64,000 nucleotides of DNA from Allomuricauda sp. TY007 (GCF_010468565.1 NZ_WUEG01000006.1:1-64000); one strand, 5' to 3'. Positions 25,741-34,588 are shown, numbered from the stretch's first letter. A program made the numbers and translations. The notes: generated by a model from the letters alone, not told the origin.

Positions 25741-26367
25741 ATGAAAAAATTTCAAATTGCCGCATTAAGCCTGTTACTGGTAGCCGTTTTTAGCTGCAAG
25801 CAAACAAAAAAAGAAGAAGAAAAAACAGAAGAAACGGTTGCCAAGGCCTATAGTATTGTAGAAGATTCCACCACTGTTAGGTTTACTGCCTATAAAACTA
25901 CAGATAAAGTTCCCGTTGGCGGAACTTTTCAAGAAGTTGAATTGACTTACACCTCTGGCGAAACACCCGAAGAAACATTGAACGGGCTTGAATTTACAAT
26001 TCCTGTAAGCAGCCTTTTCACCAATGACCCCACCAATGTTAGGGATCCCAAAATTATCGAGTTCTTTTTTGATAAAATGATAGAAACACAATCCATAAAC
26101 GGAACCTTCTCTTTTGATGAAAGCAACAAGTGTTCCGTGAACCTGAGGATGAACGGTGTATCTGCAGAACTTCCCGTGGAATATGAAATCACCGATGACA
26201 ACCATGTAAATTTCTCGGGGATTGTGGACTTGAAGAAATGGAATGCTTTGGATGCCTTGGCTTCTTTGAACGAAGCTTGCAAGATATTACACACTGGTTC
26301 CGATGGTGTCAGCAAAACTTGGGAGGATGTTGCTATCGAAGGTTCTGTTTTATTGGAGCAGAAATAA
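25741..26367 (+). CDS. YceI-family lipoprotein
   Basis: This 208-residue protein has lipobox VAVFSC (Cys19) and an acidic/lysine linker (about 20-36). It continues into a YceI-like lipocalin fold (YSIVEDSTTVRFTAYKTTDKVPVGG, NDPTNVRDPKIIEFFF, VDLKKWNALDALASL). YceI proteins are periplasmic beta-barrels binding isoprenoid-type lipids and are often stress-induced. The first 30 residues nearly match those of the SodC lipoprotein upstream. A weak terminator hairpin follows at 26394-26425. Confidence 0.88.
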   Translation: MKKFQIAALSLLLVAVFSCKQTKKEEEKTEETVAKAYSIVEDSTTVRFTAYKTTDKVPVGGTFQEVELTYTSGETPEETLNGLEFTIPVSSLFTNDPTNVRDPKIIEFFFDKMIETQSINGTFSFDESNKCSVNLRMNGVSAELPVEYEITDDNHVNFSGIVDLKKWNALDALASLNEACKILHTGSDGVSKTWEDVAIEGSVLLEQK

Positions 26368-26393
26368 GCAATAGCTTTTCAACAAAGATTTAT

Positions 26394-26425
26394 GAAGAGG
26401 GCTGTTAAGAGCAGCTCTTTTTTTA
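26394..26425 (+). terminator. Probable terminator after the YceI gene
   Basis: AGAGGGCTG-ttaaga-GCAGCTCTTTTTTT forms an imperfect stem (GCTG/CAGC with flanking AGAG/CTCT) followed by a T tract. Confidence 0.7.
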
Positions 26426-26443
26426 TATATTTAACCAACTTCG

Positions 26444-26971
26444 ATGAATCTGGATAACCTCATACAGCAATTTCAACAAAAAGACACGGTCGCTTTTGAG
26501 ACCTTGTACAATATGTATGCTGAAAATATATGTGGGGCAATCAATGTAATTGTCAAAGATTCCGAGCGGTCCCAAGAAATTTGTCAAGATGTATTTGTGA
26601 AGATTTGGGAGAAATCGAACCAGTACGATGCTTCCAAGGGACGTTTTTTTACATGGTTATTAAACATTGCACGGAATGCCGCTATCGATGAAGTGCGCTC
26701 AAAAGCCCATAAGAACAAAAAAAAGAACCTTCCCGTTGATTCTCTCGTAGGTATTTATGAAAACGGCGAAGATTTAAACAGTAAAATGGACACCATCGGT
26801 CTTCAATCTTTATTAAAAGGGTTGAAAGAAAAGTGCATTTTATTGATAGATATGCTTTATTTTAAGGGGTATACCCAGAAAGAAGCGGCCAAAGAGCTCA
26901 ACACGCCAATTGGTACCATAAAAACAAGGATAAGAAGCTGTATTTCTAACATTAGAAAAAATATGGCATAA
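26444..26971 (+). CDS. ECF-type RNA polymerase sigma factor
   Basis: This 175-residue protein has a region 2 segment (VFVKIWEKSNQYDASKGRFFTWLLNIARNAAIDEVRS) and a region 4 helix-turn-helix (YFKGYTQKEAAKELNTPIGTIKTRIRSC). It resembles the SigK-type ECF group, whose partner is an RskA-like membrane anti-sigma factor. Exactly such a gene follows after two bases, so the pair is transcribed and regulated together. The target regulon is not visible in the window. Confidence 0.93.
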   Translation: MNLDNLIQQFQQKDTVAFETLYNMYAENICGAINVIVKDSERSQEICQDVFVKIWEKSNQYDASKGRFFTWLLNIARNAAIDEVRSKAHKNKKKNLPVDSLVGIYENGEDLNSKMDTIGLQSLLKGLKEKCILLIDMLYFKGYTQKEAAKELNTPIGTIKTRIRSCISNIRKNMA

Positions 26972-26973
26972 GC

Positions 26974-27771
26974 ATGGATGTAGAAGAATACATAGCGTCT
27001 GGAATATTGGAACTCTACGTTGCTGGAGCACTGCCCCCCGAAGAAAATTTGGAGGTGCAGCATTATGCCATTCAGTACCCTAAGATCAGAAAAGAAATTG
27101 AAGCAATTGAAAGAGCTATCCTTGAACTTACCGAAGCCGCTTCGCCAAAAATGCCACAGGATGGGTTTGCAAAGGTAAAGGCTGAAATAAACGATGTTAT
27201 TCCATTTACTCCCCAAACCACTTCAAGCAAGGCAACTCCGTGGCGAAGTTATTTAGGATGGGCAGCATCGGTACTATTGGCCATTGGTTTGTTCTGGATG
27301 TATACGGAAAATTCCAAACTCAAATCCGAGATAGAGCTTACCAATCAGGAAAAACAAAGCTTGGAGGACGTTCTGTCCAACACCCAAGAAGAAATAACCC
27401 TTAAGGAAAACCTATTGCAACAGCTTAGGGACAAAAACGTGACGGTGATCGCCCTTGGCGGACAAACGGTATCCCCATCATCTTACGCAAAAGCCTACTG
27501 GAACAAAGAAGAAAACAAGGTGATTATTGATGGGCAAGGTCTGCCTGAGCCGCCAGATGGGTTCACCTATCAGGTTTGGTCCTTGAAATTAGACCCGCTC
27601 ACCCCTACAAGTATTGGGTTGCTGGATGATTTTGCATCACAGGACACCAAACTCTTTACCTTGGAAAACGCCAACGATTCAGAAGCATTTGGTATTACTT
27701 TGGAACCTGAAGGCGGTAGTGAAACGCCAACGCTGGAACAATTGTATACCTTGGGTGCAGTTGGTTCCTAA
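26974..27771 (+). CDS. Membrane anti-sigma factor, RskA-like
   Basis: This 265-residue protein has an N-terminal anti-sigma domain (MDVEEYIASGILELYVAGAL) and one transmembrane helix (about 89-106, YLGWAASVLLAIGLFWMY). A coiled-coil stretch follows (about 107-150, LKSEIELTNQEKQSLEDVL), then the RskA C-terminal domain with the typical PPDGFTYQVWSL motif. It sequesters the sigma factor encoded two bases upstream until a periplasmic signal triggers release. The stop codon overlaps the convergent CorA-like gene by four bases (27768-27771). Confidence 0.92.
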   Translation: MDVEEYIASGILELYVAGALPPEENLEVQHYAIQYPKIRKEIEAIERAILELTEAASPKMPQDGFAKVKAEINDVIPFTPQTTSSKATPWRSYLGWAASVLLAIGLFWMYTENSKLKSEIELTNQEKQSLEDVLSNTQEEITLKENLLQQLRDKNVTVIALGGQTVSPSSYAKAYWNKEENKVIIDGQGLPEPPDGFTYQVWSLKLDPLTPTSIGLLDDFASQDTKLFTLENANDSEAFGITLEPEGGSETPTLEQLYTLGAVGS

Positions 27772-28748
27772 AACCATTTTTTTCGTTTAAAAATGATAAT
27801 GGAGGTTATAGTAACAACAAGCATCACACCCAACAATATAAAATAACCGTAGGGCCATTTTAACTCGGGCATATTTTCGAAGTTCATACCATAAATACCG
27901 GCCAAAAATGTAAGTGGGATAAACACTACCGAAAAAATGGTCAAGGTCTTTATAACCTCGTTCAATCGGTGTCCTTGCACACTGAAAAAAAGGTTGATTT
28001 GGCTTTCCAATTCCATAATATCGGAATCTATATCGGTGATCAATCCATTGATCTGCTCCCTGAGTTCACTAAAATACTTAGTCTGAAATCCTTTTACCTC
28101 CACCCTTTCTAGTTTAACTATAATATCCCTAAGCCCATGTGACGCCTTTTTAAAATCTTGAATGACAGCCTTTTTTTGTTCCACTTCGAACATAAATTCC
28201 GGTGTAGGCTCACGTTTTACAATGGCATCCAATGCGTTTTCCATTATCACACTTTCCTCATATTTATCCTTATAGTTGTTTATCAAGGTTTCCAGAATAA
28301 AGAAAAGGAGGTAATCCGCCCGTTTTTTTCTGATGATTCCCTTGTTTTCGAATATGCGTTGGCGAATCCAATCAAAATGGTCGCCCCGTTTTTCTTGTAT
28401 GCACCAATTAAAATCCTTGGACACCACAAAATACATTTGTTCGGATTCCATACCATGCCCTTCGGTTTTTAGGATTTGGGCAGCAATAAACAATTGGTCT
28501 TCCAATACTATGACCTTATTGCCCATTTTTGGGTTCAACAACAATCGTAATAAAAAATCATCCAGGCCATTGCCACCAACCATTTGTCTAAACTCCTCCA
28601 TATACTCCAACCCATAAGTGTTTACCCAGGTAATGGATTTATCTCCTTTGGAAAGTTGCATATCTTCCTGTAAAGAGAATTTACGGTTGTAGTAATTATC
28701 CGGCGAGTAATTTATTACCCATGAATTTTCTTCAAATTCTGTTATCAT
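27768..28748 (-). CDS. corA: CorA-family divalent-cation transporter
   Basis: This 326-residue protein has a long soluble alpha/beta and coiled-coil N-terminal region and two C-terminal transmembrane helices. The diagnostic GMN motif is in GIYGMNFENMPELKWPYGYF, with the basic C-terminus IIIFKRKKWF. CorA proteins form pentameric Mg2+/Co2+ channels; other metals are possible in this branch. Single gene on the minus strand, convergent with the anti-sigma gene and divergent from the MscS gene (70 bp apart). Confidence 0.93.
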   Translation of the reverse strand: MITEFEENSWVINYSPDNYYNRKFSLQEDMQLSKGDKSITWVNTYGLEYMEEFRQMVGGNGLDDFLLRLLLNPKMGNKVIVLEDQLFIAAQILKTEGHGMESEQMYFVVSKDFNWCIQEKRGDHFDWIRQRIFENKGIIRKKRADYLLFFILETLINNYKDKYEESVIMENALDAIVKREPTPEFMFEVEQKKAVIQDFKKASHGLRDIIVKLERVEVKGFQTKYFSELREQINGLITDIDSDIMELESQINLFFSVQGHRLNEVIKTLTIFSVVFIPLTFLAGIYGMNFENMPELKWPYGYFILLGVMLVVTITSIIIFKRKKWF

Positions 28749-28818
28749 GGCTTAAAAAGTGAAAGGGTTTATTCGTAGTTTAGGACTATAAGTTAATCCA
28801 AATTTACTAAGAACCATT

Positions 28819-29355
28819 ATGATTGACCCCATGTCCTTTAAATCCGAGATTTTATTCACTATTGTTCTTCTGGCCATCATCATAGCCCTCAATTCGTTGA
28901 GCAAAAGGGCCATTAGGCGTTTTGGCAAAATCAGTTCCATTGATATGAACAGCAGGAAAATTATTTTTTACTTGAGCAACTTGCTGTATTATCTAGTAGC
29001 GTTCATTGGAATTTCGTTGATCTGGGGTGTAAACTGGGAAGATTTTTCTGTGTTTATATCGTCCATCCTGGCCATTCTGGGAGTTGGGTTTGTAGCCCAA
29101 TGGTCCATTTTGTCCAACTTAACGGCCAGTGTTATACTGTTTTTTAATCATCCATTGCGTTTGGGCGACAGGATCCGCGTAATGGACAAAGATTTTGATT
29201 GGACGGGCAAAGTAGAGGATATTAGCGGTTTTTACCTTTTTATGCGCACTGATGATGGCAAACAAATAACAATACCTACCAACTTGGTGATTCAAAAAGG
29301 AATAGAAATATTAAAAGAGGAAAAAACGGAACCCGACTTAAGTCCCGATAAATAA
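28819..29355 (+). CDS. Small MscS-family mechanosensitive channel
   Basis: This 178-residue protein has two or three transmembrane segments (about 8-28, 50-70, 78-105) and the MscS pore and beta-domain motif ILGVGFVAQWSILSNLTASVILFFNHPLRLGDRIRV. It then ends soon after the beta domain, without the usual alpha/beta C-terminal cage. It is therefore a minimal form, probably releasing small solutes on hypo-osmotic shock. Single gene, divergent from CorA. Confidence 0.9.
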   Translation: MIDPMSFKSEILFTIVLLAIIIALNSLSKRAIRRFGKISSIDMNSRKIIFYLSNLLYYLVAFIGISLIWGVNWEDFSVFISSILAILGVGFVAQWSILSNLTASVILFFNHPLRLGDRIRVMDKDFDWTGKVEDISGFYLFMRTDDGKQITIPTNLVIQKGIEILKEEKTEPDLSPDK

Positions 29356-29381
29356 AACGCCATGGCTTTACAACCATGGCG
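29351..29381 (-). terminator. Intrinsic terminator of the TPR/DUF4331 operon (minus strand)
   Basis: CGCCATGG (29358-29365) and CCATGGCG (29374-29381) form a perfect 8-bp stem with an 8-base loop. On the minus strand it is followed by TTTTATTTAT, whereas on the plus strand no T tract follows. It therefore serves the gene ending at 29447. Confidence 0.75.
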
Positions 29382-29446
29382 CACCTAAAAACAACAACCA
29401 AGCCGAGACCATGGCGATCTCAAACCTAGGTTCTTATAAGAGATAG

Positions 29447-30736
29447 TTAGAGACTGGCTATTTGAGCCTCTTTTATAGGCCCAAGTTCGTATGCTGCCCC
29501 CATTAGCTCTTGCTTTAATTCGCTTACCCTTTCTTTTTTGCCATTGGCTTTGTAGATTTCAGCCGCTTGATGAAGAATGGCCGGCTCATAAGTAGCACCG
29601 ATTACGTGCTTTTCTATGACCTCCATGGCCTGTTGTTCTTCTCCCAAATAAAGCAAACTGTATGCCAACCACCCGTAAGACTCAGGCGTAGGTCTGTTGT
29701 TCACTTCTTCCTGTGCCAGCTTAAATGCACTCTGTTCCACATTCATGCTCAATAAAAAATCTACGTTATAGGCATTGTACATGTCGCCATAATCTTTGTT
29801 GCTGTCCACTACCCTATAATAGTTTTCCAATGCTTGGACTTTGAGCATATCTTCATTTAAAAAGGAGGCCACTTCAGCTTTCAACAGATAATATTCGGGA
29901 GATTTGTTCTTTTTTATGATGGAGTCCAATATCCTGATCGCTTCGGTACCATTTCTTTCGTGTGAGTAAACTATCCAAGCTATACCTTTTTTGGCGTATG
30001 CATTTTGAGGATCTAATCGGAGTGCTCTTAGGTACAGCTTATAAGAATCCTCAATTCGCCCTGCATGACCATAAAAATCAGCAAGATTGGTGTAGGACCA
30101 CAATAGCAAATCTTTGTTTTTTGATGATTCGGCCTTAGCCGTAGCCCTTTCCATAAATTGAATGGCCGTATCCAAATCCCCTTTGTGATCGTTCCATTTT
30201 GCAACACGGATCAAATAGCCAAAGTCGGACATATTTTGGATGCTATCCAAATATTGGTTGGCCAGATCGTAATTACCCAATTCCATGTGCAGGTCAAACA
30301 ACAAACTCTGCGTTTCTTTTACGCCACTTCCCAAAACCCTGGCTTCCTTGGCTAATTGCAGTGCTTCTTTAAAACGGTGTTGGGAGATATAATTCCTGGC
30401 AAGAGCCCGCAAATATCCCGATTTGCCCACGGCAGCGATTTCCACGGCTTTTTTAAGGGATCGCTCGGCATCTTTTAAATATTTGATGTCACCCGTTCCT
30501 TTAAAAAATCGACTGTATTCACTGGCTACATTGCCCAAACTGAGCAATTGCATACTATCGGATTTGATTTTGTTATCCCAAAGTTTAAAGTATTTGGATG
30601 TGGTCCTTACAGGTTCTGATGCCAAAAAGTAATCGTAATCCTGTCTATTTGTTTTGAATTCAGTTTCTTCCTGCTGACATGACGCCAAAAACAATAGGGC
30701 CAGCGGCAAAAAGATATATTGTATTGTAGTTTTCAT
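29447..30736 (-). CDS. TPR-repeat lipoprotein
   Basis: This 429-residue protein (start ATG at 30736) has lipobox FLASC (Cys20). The upstream in-frame extension to 30793 lacks signal character and was not used. The mature part is a series of about eight tetratricopeptide-like helix pairs (for example YTNLADFYGHAGRIEDSYKL and RLDPQNAYAKKGIAWI). TPR proteins mediate protein contacts. It follows two DUF4331 genes on the same strand, separated by an intergenic MITE-like repeat, and such a trio suggests a shared periplasmic or outer-membrane complex. No catalytic motif. Confidence 0.85.
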   Translation of the reverse strand: MKTTIQYIFLPLALLFLASCQQEETEFKTNRQDYDYFLASEPVRTTSKYFKLWDNKIKSDSMQLLSLGNVASEYSRFFKGTGDIKYLKDAERSLKKAVEIAAVGKSGYLRALARNYISQHRFKEALQLAKEARVLGSGVKETQSLLFDLHMELGNYDLANQYLDSIQNMSDFGYLIRVAKWNDHKGDLDTAIQFMERATAKAESSKNKDLLLWSYTNLADFYGHAGRIEDSYKLYLRALRLDPQNAYAKKGIAWIVYSHERNGTEAIRILDSIIKKNKSPEYYLLKAEVASFLNEDMLKVQALENYYRVVDSNKDYGDMYNAYNVDFLLSMNVEQSAFKLAQEEVNNRPTPESYGWLAYSLLYLGEEQQAMEVIEKHVIGATYEPAILHQAAEIYKANGKKERVSELKQELMGAAYELGPIKEAQIASL

Positions 30737-30763
30737 TTTGTTGTTGTTTTTAAAATTAAATAA

Positions 30764-30915
30764 GGGGCTGTCTAAAATGTCGATTTTCGTCAACCTGAAC
30801 TTGGTTCAGGTTCTCATAACAATTTGTTTATTATGATGATGAGATTCTGAAATACCTTGCCTGCCGGCAGGCAGGAATTCAGAATGACGCATTTCAATAC
30901 TTTTCAAACAGCCCC
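30764..30915. repeat. MITE-like element with terminal inverted repeats (about 152 bp)
   Basis: GGGGCTGTCTAAAA at the left end and TTTTCAAACAGCCCC at the right end are inverted repeats with an exact outer 8-bp match (30764-30771 / 30908-30915). Inside lie nested palindromes: CCTGAAC-ttg-GTTCAGG, the CCTGCCTGCCGGCAGGCAGG type and ATTCTGA/TCAGAAT. No open frame. It lies between two genes of one operon, so it is probably transcribed. Confidence 0.7.
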
Positions 30916-30932
30916 AATCCCTTTTATAGCAA

Positions 30933-31673
30933 TTACTCGGGCGCTCCCAAATAGGGAAATGTAGTTGAAATATTGGCCGTAAGCCCAACACCATCAGATG
31001 TTAGCCTTGGCAAATCGGCCATACCATCGTCATCAAGGTCTTGACCGCTAAATCGGTCACCTTCCATACCTCCGAAGAACAAAATCAGCGATACATCAAT
31101 AATGTCATCGTTTGGGTGTCTTCCTGTTAAAGCCACCTCATCCCCGTCGGGCACCAACACGTTGCCATCGTTATCAAGGTCGGAGCCTGGATTAAAATAT
31201 GTTGTAGGAAGATTAGGGGCCACTTCTAGCACATCAGCCGCCAAGACCGTGGTCAAGGTTGCGGCATCCAATCCTAGAATATTGTTCTCATAATTCACAT
31301 CGGCAGGGTCCAATCCCAGTTTAAGGGCATAAACATCGTGGTATTGCTCCAATCTGGCTTGAAAACCTGCTTGGAAGGTGGCTGCCATTTCCGAAGGAAT
31401 TGTGGTGTTGTGGGCATCTTTAACGCTTGCCTCACCTTCCATATCAAAACTCAATGTGGTGTTTATTCCTGGGCGACCAAGGTGATCCACCTGTGCAAAT
31501 GTTCCTGTAAAATCGGCTCCCATCATGTCATCGTCGTCGCCCATCATATCATCATCCATCATCATGTCGTCGTCCATCATCATGTCGGTTCCGTTGTCAT
31601 CGTTGCTACAGCCAACCACTAGGCCTAAGCTAAGCACAAGGGCTGTTATGTAAATTGATTGTCTTAGTTTCAT
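30933..31673 (-). CDS. DUF4331-like lipoprotein with Met/Asp-rich repeat
   Basis: This 246-residue protein has lipobox LVVGC (Cys22). Immediately after the lipid-anchored region comes an unusual low-complexity run of alternating MM and DDD residues (about 30-52), encoded by an 18-bp-period repeat at about 31500-31590. The remainder (QVDHLGRPGINTTLSF, FNPGSDLDNDGNVLVPDGDEVALTGRHPNDD) matches the C-terminal part of DUF4331 proteins. It follows another DUF4331-type gene by 19 bp, so the domain seems split over two polypeptides. The acidic-methionine run could bind metal, which is inference. Confidence 0.8.
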   Translation of the reverse strand: MKLRQSIYITALVLSLGLVVGCSNDDNGTDMMMDDDMMMDDDMMGDDDDMMGADFTGTFAQVDHLGRPGINTTLSFDMEGEASVKDAHNTTIPSEMAATFQAGFQARLEQYHDVYALKLGLDPADVNYENNILGLDAATLTTVLAADVLEVAPNLPTTYFNPGSDLDNDGNVLVPDGDEVALTGRHPNDDIIDVSLILFFGGMEGDRFSGQDLDDDGMADLPRLTSDGVGLTANISTTFPYLGAPE

Positions 31674-31692
31674 AATATCTGTTTAAAGTTTC

Positions 31693-32385
31693 TTATTGTT
31701 TTCTGTTTGTAGTCACCCAGGTTTTATATACTGAAAGTCCAAGGGCGTTCGTAGCTGTTGGTGCTCCCAACATGCTGTTTGGAATTTCCACTACAATGGA
31801 AAGTGTATTGGCACCATCAAAAGTGTCTGCAGCTTCTTCTGGGGGCAAAAACCCTCCCGGAGCGGAATCCGTCTCAGGAGATATCACTGCATTGAACTGG
31901 AAAAAGTCAAAAAAGAACGGATCTTGTCTGGGCCCTGCAAAAAGTGATACTCCATCAGAGGTTGTTTCTACAATGGCTGTAGCACCAGAAATCTCCACAT
32001 CGCCCAAAGCAGCATCGGTATACACTTCGCTGCCCAAACCTGTTTGGGAAGGGGCCGTTGGCCCAAAAAAGTACATTCTACCATCTCTTGCAATGGCTTG
32101 GATTACTTGGTCTTCTACCAAATCCCCATCCAAATCAATATTGATTTCGGTAAGTACATCCTCGTCAAAAGTTCCGTAAGCCAACTCGGGCAATACATTG
32201 GATTGCAGGTCTACCACAAATACGGTATTGTCCGACCCCTCGCTGGGTTCAAAAGCATAAAAATCGGCAATGTCCGCAGTGGTTCCAGCCGAAGAGGGCG
32301 CATCTATATGGTCTGCAGCGATCAATACTGTAGCTGCAATTACCAAGGCGCCTAAGCCTAATAGGTATTTCGTTGTTTTTTTCAT
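31693..32385 (-). CDS. DUF4331-domain secreted protein
   Basis: This 230-residue protein (ATG at 32385) has a hydrophobic signal (KYLLGLGALVIAATVLIA) and the DUF4331 start AADHIDAPSSAGTTADIADFYAF. The His-Ile-Asp-Ala-Pro start is diagnostic of the family. DUF4331 proteins are exported, of unknown function, and are often found near TonB or TPR proteins. First gene of the minus-strand operon continuing with 31673-30933 and 30736-29447. Upstream, 32411-32442 holds an inverted repeat (CACCCCTA/TAGGGGGTG) that could be a leader hairpin or operator. Confidence 0.85.
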   Translation of the reverse strand: MKKTTKYLLGLGALVIAATVLIAADHIDAPSSAGTTADIADFYAFEPSEGSDNTVFVVDLQSNVLPELAYGTFDEDVLTEINIDLDGDLVEDQVIQAIARDGRMYFFGPTAPSQTGLGSEVYTDAALGDVEISGATAIVETTSDGVSLFAGPRQDPFFFDFFQFNAVISPETDSAPGGFLPPEEAADTFDGANTLSIVVEIPNSMLGAPTATNALGLSVYKTWVTTNRKQ

Positions 32386-32551
32386 GTTACTTGTTTTTAA
32401 AGTTTCGTTCACCCCTACCTACGGAACCTTTTAGGGGGTGGTTTGGTTTTTAAATGTTAAAATTATCTTAATGTAATTTTAATGAAGTACTCGTACCTAG
32501 ATCAAAAAAAGTCGGATAATTTGTTTTACTTTGGCTAGTTAATTCATTAAA

Positions 32552-33742
32552 ATGAACCCTTCTTCCTCTGGATGGATCAACAAGTTTGGTCACCTTGTAG
32601 ACCAAGAGTCTTCTAAATTTAAAGACTTTAATAGCCTGTACAAAGAGCTCAAAGCAAATGGCTTTATTTACGGCGTGCATTTAGATATATCTTCCTTTAT
32701 TGAGGTGGAACACACCTTGAGCGAAGATGAAATTGCCAAGATCAACTTGCTCACCGCTTTATATTTTACCTATACTTTTGAAGTGGGGAAAACGGATTTC
32801 GAAGCATTTGTAAACAAAGTGTTCGAGTACTACCAGTCTTTGAATGTTAGCAAGATTTCTTTCCTTGATAGAATATTGAGTGGTTCCAAAACGGTGTCAC
32901 AACTTGAAAAACTGATTGATTCCAGAATCTATTTAAGTGACAATACCTTTAGCAGGGCATTGGGAAATAGCCTGACCAATTCCTTGCTGTATGTTGACAT
33001 CCTCATATTTATGGTTTACCTCCGAGGCAATAGGGATATGATGGAACATGCCCAGCTTTTGGAGTACGTAACCATCAACATTGTTTACCATGCGCTCAAC
33101 TCCAAAGAAACCCACGAATCTGATGAGAAATTAATTCAATTATTGGGTTCATCCCTAACCTATGTCGACCTCGACAAAACAAAATTTATTGGAAATTTTT
33201 CAGACTTATTGACCCAAAATTTTACCGAAAATGAAAAGGATTATTTTTTGGATATGGCCTGCTTGACCATCTGGGAAGACAAGGCTTTGGACTATACCGA
33301 AACGGACTATATTTTTGGTTTGGGAAAGGACCTCGGAAAGTCTAAAAAAGAGGTGGAACTTGAGTTGGGATTTGTTGCGGATTTCTTTGAAAAAAACAAA
33401 GATAAAATTGCCTATCTAAGCAACAAAAATTTGGCCGTTCAGTTCTACGATGGCATGTCCAAAAATGTGAGCAAACTTATTCTTAGAAATAGCAAAAGAT
33501 TAAAAAAGGAACTCGACCAAAGTAGAGAGTTGGTCGCTCTTTTATCCAAGTCCACGGTCAAGGATTTAAATACTGAAGAGAAGAAAAAAGTACAAAATCA
33601 ATTGCTCGATATTTTTAAGAGTATTCCCTCTTTGGCTATTTTTATGTTGCCCGGTGGAGCGATCCTTTTGCCTATTTTTATTAAATTGATTCCGAAATTA
33701 CTCCCCTCTGCTTTTGATGATAACCGGGTGGAAGAAAAATAG
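32552..33742 (+). CDS. LETM1-related protein
   Basis: This 396-residue protein is mostly helical and soluble. Its C-terminus contains the segment SIPSLAIFMLPGGAILLPIFIKLIPKLLPSAF, which resembles the membrane-spanning start of the LETM1 domain (mitochondrial cation/proton exchange and ribosome binding). LETM1-like proteins occur widely in Bacteroidota with unknown role. The N-terminal 300 residues show no motif I recognise and include a region with acidic helices slightly like TerB-type domains. Single gene between divergent and convergent neighbours; promoter not clear. Confidence 0.7.
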   Translation: MNPSSSGWINKFGHLVDQESSKFKDFNSLYKELKANGFIYGVHLDISSFIEVEHTLSEDEIAKINLLTALYFTYTFEVGKTDFEAFVNKVFEYYQSLNVSKISFLDRILSGSKTVSQLEKLIDSRIYLSDNTFSRALGNSLTNSLLYVDILIFMVYLRGNRDMMEHAQLLEYVTINIVYHALNSKETHESDEKLIQLLGSSLTYVDLDKTKFIGNFSDLLTQNFTENEKDYFLDMACLTIWEDKALDYTETDYIFGLGKDLGKSKKEVELELGFVADFFEKNKDKIAYLSNKNLAVQFYDGMSKNVSKLILRNSKRLKKELDQSRELVALLSKSTVKDLNTEEKKKVQNQLLDIFKSIPSLAIFMLPGGAILLPIFIKLIPKLLPSAFDDNRVEEK

Positions 33743-33832
33743 TGTTTTTCTTCCAAAAAAACCACTATAAGAAAAATTTATGGTTAGTTTTTTAAATATT
33801 TTAATTATTGATAACCAGTGATTTAAATTTTT

Positions 33833-34588
33833 TTATTCCAACCATAACTTAAAGTCTCTAACGCGTTCTCTACTTACAATAACATCATGCTCATTAAAGC
33901 GGTTCAGTTTGATTTGAAGCCTTGAATTTGAGTATGAAATGATGTCTGCTATGTGGTTGATGTTCACATAGAACTTTCGGCTCACCCTAAAAAATGTCTG
34001 AGGTTCCAACTCCTCCTCCAACTGTTCCAAAGTAGTGTCCAACAAATAATTTCTTCCGTCCGAAGTTGCCGCATAGGTTCCTTTGTTTTCACTATAAAAA
34101 CATTCCACATCCTCGGCGTTTATAATTTTTAAATGCTGCCCCACCTTGGCCGTAAATCGTTTTTTGTATTCCCTCTCCAAAGGGTTAATCAAAAGATTTT
34201 TTATGTCGTTAAAATCAATCGGCATTCTACGATTTTCGGGCTTAAAATTTTGATACTTTTTCACCGCGCTTTCCAGCTCTTCTTCGTCTATTGGTTTCAG
34301 TAAATAATCAATGCTATTTAACTTAAAAGCTTGGAGCGCATATTCATCATAAGCGGTGGTAAAAATGATGGCACTTTTTACCTCGATCGCATCAAAAATT
34401 TCGAACGAAAGCCCATCGGATAATTGAATGTCCAAAAAGATTAAATCGGGGTGGGGATTGTCTTGAAACCAAACAATGGAATCTTCAACGGAATGCAACA
34501 TGGTGGAGACCTCAATTTGCAATTCCGAAAGCAATCTGGACAATCGTCTTGCCGCTGGTTTTTCGTCTTCAATGATCAGGACGTTCAT
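33833..34588 (-). CDS. LytTR-family response regulator
   Basis: This 251-residue protein has an N-terminal receiver (EDEKPAARRL, phospho-acceptor Asp53 in LIFLDIQLSDG, Thr/Lys in FTTAYDEYALQAFKLNSIDYLLKPI). Its C-terminal LytTR DNA-binding domain spans about 145-251 (RFTAKVGQHLKII, YLLDTTLEQLEEEL, FFRVSRKFYVNINHI). It is the last gene of the 2TM cluster, and its kinase is encoded at 36264-37592. LytTR proteins bind direct repeats of about 9 bp, and matching repeats precede the 2TM cluster, the TPR/kinase genes and a TonB receptor in this window. Confidence 0.95.
   Translation of the reverse strand: MNVLIIEDEKPAARRLSRLLSELQIEVSTMLHSVEDSIVWFQDNPHPDLIFLDIQLSDGLSFEIFDAIEVKSAIIFTTAYDEYALQAFKLNSIDYLLKPIDEEELESAVKKYQNFKPENRRMPIDFNDIKNLLINPLEREYKKRFTAKVGQHLKIINAEDVECFYSENKGTYAATSDGRNYLLDTTLEQLEEELEPQTFFRVSRKFYVNINHIADIISYSNSRLQIKLNRFNEHDVIVSRERVRDFKLWLE

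Noticed and set aside
25040..26370. SodC and YceI as a tandem duplication of one gene
   Set aside because: Only the leader and linker are alike; the folds and motifs of the mature proteins are unrelated.
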